A stretch of DNA of 7,951 nucleotides. Source: 2-01-FULL-41-26 sp964587505 (GTDB lineage: Bacteria; Patescibacteriota; Minisyncoccia; 2-02-FULL-40-12; GWA2-44-9). The stretch lies in the NCBI GenBank assembly GCA_964587505.1, contig CAZPLD010000032.1, forward strand, positions 1-7,951, in the 5' to 3' direction. Below, piece after piece: positions 4,714 through 7,951 of the stretch. Within the stretch, counting starts at the first letter, position 1. Each line of letters begins with the position of its first letter. A program made the translations under genes and the position numbers. The notes under the pieces were generated by a model. It was not told where the DNA came from. It made no database searches and saw only the letters and a program-made list of their open reading frames with translations.

Positions 4714-6072
4714 CTACTGTTGTTTTAACATTATATCACTATCTCTAAATAATGTCAACCCTGCACAGAGAAGCCAGAACATCAAGCGCCCTTGCTGAAG
4801 GGTCCACAAAAAATGGTCAAATAATCCGACAAACAAGAAAGATAAAAACATGATTAAAAAGGAGTAGTGATATAGCTTCTCTCCTCCGGAGGCGGACCCG
4901 CCTCTGGCGGGCATTTTTGTTGTTACAATAAAATCTTTGATTAGAAAAATAAGAAATAGTATGAACACAGCGAGACCCAAAATTCCTGTTTCAGAATAAA
5001 CCAGAAGATAGATATTGTGTACCGGCTGATAGAGATTGCGGGGTAGGTTAGGATCTTTGACCATCAGCCAATTCACAAAATTGCCCGCCCCCACTCCGAA
5101 CCAATTTAAAGATTTAAGAGATTCTTTGTTGTAAAAGACCCTTAGCTGAACCGCTTCATCTCCGGAAGAAATCTTAATCCGGCTAACTGCCTCCGGCCAA
5201 TAAAAAATCCCAAACAACACGACAACCGCAGTGCTGATTACCAAAATTTTTGTCAATTTAACCCTGTTTTGCCCATGGGCAAAAATTCTCCTGAAATTCT
5301 TTTTGCCCAAAACAAATACCGCCCTGACGATAAATCCGAAAAACCATAAAAATATCATCACTCGGGCAAATGTGAAAAATAAAGCGAGCAGAGTAAGAGG
5401 ATAGCTTACCAGAAGAAATAGGTTGAATTTAGGATGGTAAATTTTACCTTGGTGATAGATATGAAAATATAGATAGACAAAATAAAAGGAAAAAACGGCC
5501 AGAAAAAGATAAGCAGCCAGAATATTCGGATGAGGGGTAGTGCCGTAAGCCCGGATTATCTTTTCTCCGTGAAAATTATAAAAAGAAGCAATGCCGGTCA
5601 GGTCTGGAGCCAAGACGCTTTCTCCCAGCAACTTTAATCCCAAACTTGATTGTTTAAAAAATTGCAGAATAGCAACTACTGCCTGAAACAACCCTCCGCC
5701 AATCAGGACAATCATCGAATTTACCAAGCCAAACTTGTAAACCGCGTAGCTTTTCAGATAGAAATAAAAGGCGATAAATTCTATGAGTTTTAAAACATTA
5801 TAAATACTTAAGGTGTAGCTGGAAGAACTTTTTATAGAGATGGCTGAAACCGCGACAAGAACAAATAAAAAATAATCATATTTTTCAACTTTTGGTTTAA
5901 CTCGGCTAAAAATCCAGAATCCCAAAAGAATAAGTAATAGAATGTCAGTGCCATAAAGAGATATCGCTTGCCACTCATTGAAATTCCAGTTCTGATGCCA
6001 CAAAATCTTCCGCGTCTGAAACGGAATAGTAAAAAGCAGAAAATAAAATAAATATTGTTCAATCTTTTTCAC
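4714..6072 (-). CDS. O-antigen ligase/polymerase-like (Wzy_C) membrane protein
   Basis: 452 aa from GTG at 6072 (MKKIEQYLFYFLLFTIPFQTRK). An ATG 11 codons upstream is less likely, because an extended -10 lies between the two. There are roughly ten to eleven hydrophobic helices. The diagnostic Wzy_C region is SLNWFGVGAGNF (321-332), the following extracytoplasmic loop with H352 in PVHNIYLL, and the YSETGILGL helix start. An arginine-bearing helix end (FTFARVM, about 233-239) is typical of the family. Members join or polymerise lipid-linked glycans at the outer face of the cytoplasmic membrane. With no glycan genes nearby, a surface polysaccharide or glycoprotein role is inferred from family only. 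A GC-rich palindromic insert encodes KMPARGGSASGGEKL (386-400) in a loop between late helices. Its last codons contain the promoter of the downstream cassette. Confidence 0.88.
   Translation of the reverse strand: MKKIEQYLFYFLLFTIPFQTRKILWHQNWNFNEWQAISLYGTDILLLILLGFWIFSRVKPKVEKYDYFLFVLVAVSAISIKSSSSYTLSIYNVLKLIEFIAFYFYLKSYAVYKFGLVNSMIVLIGGGLFQAVVAILQFFKQSSLGLKLLGESVLAPDLTGIASFYNFHGEKIIRAYGTTPHPNILAAYLFLAVFSFYFVYLYFHIYHQGKIYHPKFNLFLLVSYPLTLLALFFTFARVMIFLWFFGFIVRAVFVLGKKNFRRIFAHGQNRVKLTKILVISTAVVVLFGIFYWPEAVSRIKISSGDEAVQLRVFYNKESLKSLNWFGVGAGNFVNWLMVKDPNLPRNLYQPVHNIYLLVYSETGILGLAVFILFLIFLIKDFIVTTKMPARGGSASGGEKLYHYSFLIMFLSFLFVGLFDHFLWTLQQGRLMFWLLCAGLTLFRDSDIMLKQQ
4730..4758 (-). promoter_or_regulatory. 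Full-consensus sigma-70 promoter of the basic-protein cassette
   Basis: The minus strand reads TTGACA (4758-4753), a 17-nt spacer and TATAAT (4735-4730): 12 of 12 consensus bases at the optimal spacing. It lies wholly within the last 15 codons of the ligase gene. The predicted start near 4723 gives a leader of about 40 nt ending in a strong SD. Confidence 0.9.
4883..4912. repeat. GC-rich palindromic insert inside the ligase gene
   Basis: Three overlapping palindromes lie in 30 bases: CCTCCGGAGG (4883-4892), GAGGCGG/CCGCCTC (4889-4895 with 4898-4904) and CCGCC-tct-GGCGG (4898-4910). They contrast sharply with the AT-rich gene around them. The reading frame is kept, and the encoded residues form a Gly/Ala/Ser-rich loop. 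It looks like a REP-type palindrome that has entered coding sequence. Confidence 0.6.
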
Positions 6073-6078
6073 AAACTT

Positions 6079-6087
6079 AGTATAGCA
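6079..6087 (-). promoter_or_regulatory. Extended -10 promoter element of the ligase gene
   Basis: On the minus strand TGC-TATACT (hexamer at 6084-6079) forms an extended -10. Six nt (AAGTTT) separate it from GTG at 6072, so the expected +1 is the first base of the start codon. There is no convincing -35 and no SD. Confidence 0.65.
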
Positions 6088-6137
6088 TACCGCTCCCAGC
6101 CACATACCCCCGACTCGACCGATAATCTTTCAGCTTC

Positions 6138-6253
6138 AAAAGCTCAACCCTAACCCATTCTCGGGCACGGCATAAATTATTGCTATAATTTTGCCTCGTA
6201 CTCGTTCCAGTCGAACTCCGTAAGTCCCTCTAATGGGTTAGGGTTTCGCTTTT
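6138..6253. repeat. Long hairpin element F with perfect 14-bp arms
   Basis: 6146-6159 is an exact inverted copy of 6232-6245 (AACCCTAACCCATT). After a 2-nt mismatch, 6138-6143 pairs with 6248-6253 (AAAAGC/GCTTTT). Inside, GGCA/TGCC and AAATTAT/ATAATTT (6169-6195) form a second hairpin around TGCT. It sits between two divergently transcribed units, the ligase (minus) and the membrane-protein operon (plus). Its edges differ from those of the CGCTCCGCC family, so it is a separate type. Confidence 0.65.
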
Positions 6254-6292
6254 TAGTTTTAAGTATGTAGATAGCTCGCTCTAAATATAAAT

Positions 6293-6321
6293 TTGCAAAC
6301 ACATAAAAAGTGTGGTATAAT
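6293..6321 (+). promoter_or_regulatory. Extended -10 promoter of the membrane-protein operon
   Basis: TTGCAA (6293-6298), a 17-nt spacer and TATAAT (6316-6321) preceded by TGG (extended -10). The start of transcription should be near 6328, about 29 nt ahead of the first GTG start codon and its SD GGAGGTGA (6346-6353). Confidence 0.8.
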
Positions 6322-6356
6322 GTTTTCATCTTCTTTGACAATTTTGGAGGTGAGAC

Positions 6357-6947
6357 GTGTCTGAAACGGGTCCGGTGTTCGTTGTCCTTCCATTGGTGGC
6401 TGCGGCCATCCACGCCTTTGGCTTCTGGAGGTACAACTCTCAAACCAAGACAGGCGAGTCGAAACCCAATTTCGCAAGTTGGGCTATATGGTCTTTTCTT
6501 GCCGCTTTGAATGCTCTGTCTTTTGGAGCAATCACAAGTCTTGTCGTGGCTGCGACGCCCATTGTTGGTACCATTGGCTGTATAGGAACGTTTGTGCATG
6601 CTTTGGTAGCAGGAAAATTCTACTGGCCAGATTGGAAAGATCAGACCATTCTTGCTATTAGCCTCGTGGCAATCGCTGTGTGGTACTTTTACAGTCCGCT
6701 CGGAGCCAACCTCATACTAATCAGTGCGATTATTCTTTCGTTCTGGCCGTCGTGGGCTGGAGTATGGGCAGACCCATCGAAAGAGAAATCTCTGCCGTGG
6801 TATCTCTGGGGTTCGGCTTATGTTCTGACGACATTTGTTGTGTTTTTCCTGAACGGCATCAGCCTAAAACTGGCAATGCCCACCATTCTTGCGTTGGTGC
6901 ATTTGGTGGTTCCCGCTATCTGTGCCGTTAGAAAAGATGCATTATGA
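6357..6947 (+). CDS. Multi-pass membrane protein, PQ-loop-like, first of a tandem pair
   Basis: 196 aa starting at GTG 6357, with GGAGG ending 6 nt upstream. It has about six or seven hydrophobic helices and very few charges. Two similar blocks lie about 100 residues apart: GESKPNFASWAIW (33-45) and PSKEKSLPWYLW (140-151). Each has an acidic residue and a proline before W-x-(I/L)-W, and each is followed by a hydrophobic helix. This internal repeat resembles the doubled three-helix units of PQ-loop/SWEET-type transporters, but the family itself is not recognised and the comparison is inference. The next gene encodes a protein of the same plan. The stop codon overlaps the next start (ATGA). Its transport substrate, if any, is unknown. 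GC is near 50% (30 of 60 at 6841-6900), higher than in the ligase. Confidence 0.8.
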   Translation: MSETGPVFVVLPLVAAAIHAFGFWRYNSQTKTGESKPNFASWAIWSFLAALNALSFGAITSLVVAATPIVGTIGCIGTFVHALVAGKFYWPDWKDQTILAISLVAIAVWYFYSPLGANLILISAIILSFWPSWAGVWADPSKEKSLPWYLWGSAYVLTTFVVFFLNGISLKLAMPTILALVHLVVPAICAVRKDAL

Positions 6948-7492
6948 ACACCGCATCAGGCGTGTTGGCTATCATTGGATTTCTGCCTTACATTTGGGCA
7001 ATTGTGAATCATCAGACCGAACCATCGCTGGTTTCGTGGGCCATTTGGGCAAGCGTTGATACGCTCGCTTTCTTAGCAATGAAAAAAGAGAAAACATTGA
7101 ATGGTTTAATAGTCGCTGGCACTGTTTGTGCATGGACTATTATGATTCTATCTCTTTTCTTTGGTAAAACCACGATGGGGTCAATTGAGTGGGTCAGCAT
7201 CGTCGGAGCCGTAACGGGCATTATCCTATGGCAGAAAACCGGCAACGCCGTGCTGGCAATTATCTGCTCACAAGCTGCAACATTCGCCGGCGGCATCCCG
7301 ACATTCGTCGGGGGCTACATGAACCCGGCGCAAGAAAATCCGATTACCTGGTCAATCTGGCTTATCTCGTGCATTTGCGCATTGTTCACTATTAAGAAAT
7401 GGGACGCTGCGAATGCGCTTCAGCCCCTTACCTGGACTGCCATCGAAGCCACGATGGTCTTCCTTGTTGTTATCCGTCCCCTTTGGCTTTAA
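6944..7492 (+). CDS. Multi-pass membrane protein, PQ-loop-like, second of a tandem pair
   Basis: 182 aa. The ATG overlaps the preceding TGA by four bases and lacks a good SD of its own, so translation is probably coupled. It has about six or seven hydrophobic helices. The internal repeat is clearer here than in its partner: LPYIWAIVNHQTEPSLVSWAIW (14-35) and IPTFVGGYMNPAQENPITWSIW (118-139) share I/L-P, an Asn-containing segment, E..P and W-(A/S)-I-W at matching positions. A family-wide duplication of a three-helix unit is inferred. With the preceding protein it could form a heteromeric membrane complex. No annotated family was recognised, and no enzymatic residues are apparent. Confidence 0.8.
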   Translation: MNTASGVLAIIGFLPYIWAIVNHQTEPSLVSWAIWASVDTLAFLAMKKEKTLNGLIVAGTVCAWTIMILSLFFGKTTMGSIEWVSIVGAVTGIILWQKTGNAVLAIICSQAATFAGGIPTFVGGYMNPAQENPITWSIWLISCICALFTIKKWDAANALQPLTWTAIEATMVFLVVIRPLWL

Positions 7493-7507
7493 CAAGAAGG
7501 AGGACAC

Positions 7508-7621
7508 GTGAAAAAGAAAAAGAAATCATGGTTTCGGCGAATGCTCGCTAAGCTTCGCCGGCGCAATCCCCGCACCATGACGGGCTGCCGTCCCAAGCAG
7601 CGACCCGTCAAGCAGTTCTAA
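7508..7621 (+). CDS. 37-aa highly basic peptide, third gene of the operon
   Basis: It starts at GTG 7508, just after AAGGAGG (7497-7503; spacing 4 nt), and ends at TAA 7619-7621, 12 nt before the operon terminator hairpin. The sequence begins MKKKKKSWFRRMLAKLRRR and ends RPKQRPVKQF. It contains eight Lys, eight Arg, no acidic residue and one Cys. The first half could form an amphipathic cationic helix. The purpose-placed SD and its position between the membrane genes and the terminator support translation. Possible roles are a membrane-associated regulator of the preceding proteins, a nucleic-acid binder or a toxic or antimicrobial-like peptide. None can be chosen from sequence alone. Confidence 0.6.
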   Translation: MKKKKKSWFRRMLAKLRRRNPRTMTGCRPKQRPVKQF

Positions 7622-7632
7622 CACAATAGTGT

Positions 7633-7678
7633 CCCGCACACAGAAAGCTCCGCGCTTCGTCTGGTGCGGGGCTTTTTT
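7633..7678 (+). terminator. Intrinsic terminator of the membrane-protein operon
   Basis: CCCGCAC (7633-7639) pairs with GTGCGGG (7664-7670). CAGA/TCTG and AAGC/GCTT continue the stem around TCCGC, and GC plus six T follow (7673-7678). Confidence 0.85.
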
Positions 7679-7842
7679 GTTTCAGATGAGCTTGAATCTC
7701 TATTGCCAATCGTAATAATTCGCAAAAGCAACCGGCGGAGGGTGTGCCCTTTTTATAAAATTAGTAGATTTTAGAAAAAGGGTACCCCGCAGTCATGCAT
7801 AGAGGTTGTGTGAACTGTTCAGAAAAACAATAAGGCGGAGCG
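7669..7842 (-). repeat. Long imperfect hairpin element, CGCTCCGCC family (copy 3)
   Basis: The apical part is a strong hairpin: CCCTTTTT-A-TAAAAT (7747-7761) pairs with ATTTTA-G-AAAAAGGG (7768-7782), with one mismatch. Weaker complementarity continues outward to about 7669-7692 with 7814-7838. On the minus strand it starts CGCTCCGCCTTATT and then TTTTTCTG, 2 nt after a stop codon, just as copy 2 does after the DedA stop. Its far arm overlaps the T-tract of the plus-strand operon terminator. Confidence 0.5.
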
Positions 7843-7844
7843 AC

Positions 7845-7951
7845 CTATTTGATAAACAACGCATACGCAATCCCCGCTCCGAACATGAAGATGAGGAGGT
7901 AATAAATAAATTTGGGGAGTTCCAAACTATATTCCGGCACTCTGTTCCCTT
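7845..7951 (-). CDS. C-terminal fragment of a membrane protein (cut by window edge)
   Basis: Thirty-four codons enter from the right edge and end at TAG 7847-7845. The fragment has a polar part (GNRVPEYSLELPK), a single hydrophobic helix (FIYYLLIFMFGAGIAYALF) and a two-residue tail (IK). It is either the last membrane helix of a larger protein or, using a GTG inside the fragment, a tiny single-helix protein. The family cannot be told from this length. A CGCTCCGCC-type hairpin element begins 2 nt after the stop. Confidence 0.45.
   Translation of the reverse strand, partial: GNRVPEYSLELPKFIYYLLIFMFGAGIAYALFIK

Noticed and set aside
4470..4748. 92-codon plus-strand frame opposite the 84-aa gene
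   Set aside because: It is antisense to a gene with promoter, SD and terminator, and has no initiation signals of its own. GC-rich DNA keeps the opposite frame open.
6073..6105. Upstream ATG start for the ligase (11 extra residues)
   Set aside because: The extra codons cover the extended -10 element and would add a non-membrane Cys-containing leader. GTG at 6072 with MKKIEQYLF fits the promoter geometry and a normal N-terminus.
6183..6599. 138-codon open frame on the minus strand
   Set aside because: It runs antisense through the operon promoter and the first membrane gene. Only its tail, inside hairpin element F, reads protein-like (EFDWNEYEAKL), which is best explained by repeat sequence kept open in frame.

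Overview
The window looks like a piece of a small, AT-leaning bacterial genome. It is most consistent with the Patescibacteria/CPR (Parcubacteria-like) lineage, but that placement is an inference. It rests on short compact genes with the standard stop codons, several genes that lack a Shine-Dalgarno (SD) and appear leaderless, a cysteine-free family-4-type uracil-DNA glycosylase, a DedA protein, a lone O-antigen-ligase-type protein, and intergenic spaces filled with long imperfect hairpins. No rRNA, tRNA or CRISPR array was seen.

Layout. The left part (1-3943) is all minus strand: the start of an MFS-like transporter (cut by the window edge), a bidirectional terminator, a secreted S8 subtilisin-like protease, an unrecognised 124-aa protein, a DedA/VTT membrane protein and a uracil-DNA glycosylase. 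These genes are separated by structured, apparently non-coding elements (1451-1686, 2141-2386, 3121-3214, 3233-3317, 3960-4116). Next comes a very GC-rich minus-strand cassette (4149-4758). It has a consensus sigma-70 promoter, two overlapping genes for small basic proteins with strong SDs, and two tandem terminators. Its promoter lies inside the 3' end of the O-antigen-ligase gene (4714-6072, minus). Another hairpin element (6138-6253) follows. Then comes the only plus-strand operon (6293-7678): an extended -10 promoter, two overlapping genes for paralogous multi-pass membrane proteins with a repeated P..W-x-I/L-W signature, a 37-aa basic peptide, and a terminator. The right edge holds one more hairpin element and the C-terminal end of a minus-strand membrane protein.

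Two modes of expression stand out. The AT-rich minus-strand genes (MFS, S8, 124-aa protein, ligase) have a -10 hexamer 6-9 nt before the start codon and no SD, so their mRNAs should be leaderless or nearly so. The two GC-richer cassettes have longer leaders, textbook SDs, one-to-four-base gene overlaps and strong terminators, and each encodes arginine/lysine-rich microproteins. These cassettes are the best candidates for undescribed gene modules, possibly acquired.

The intergenic elements are the second main signal. Three (1451-1686, 2141-2386, 7669-7842) share the edge CGCTCCGCC. Two (3121-3214, 3233-3317) share a core but have different, still complementary, outer stems. One (3960-4116) closes with 20 consecutive base pairs only if read as minus-strand RNA. 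No function is assigned to any of them.
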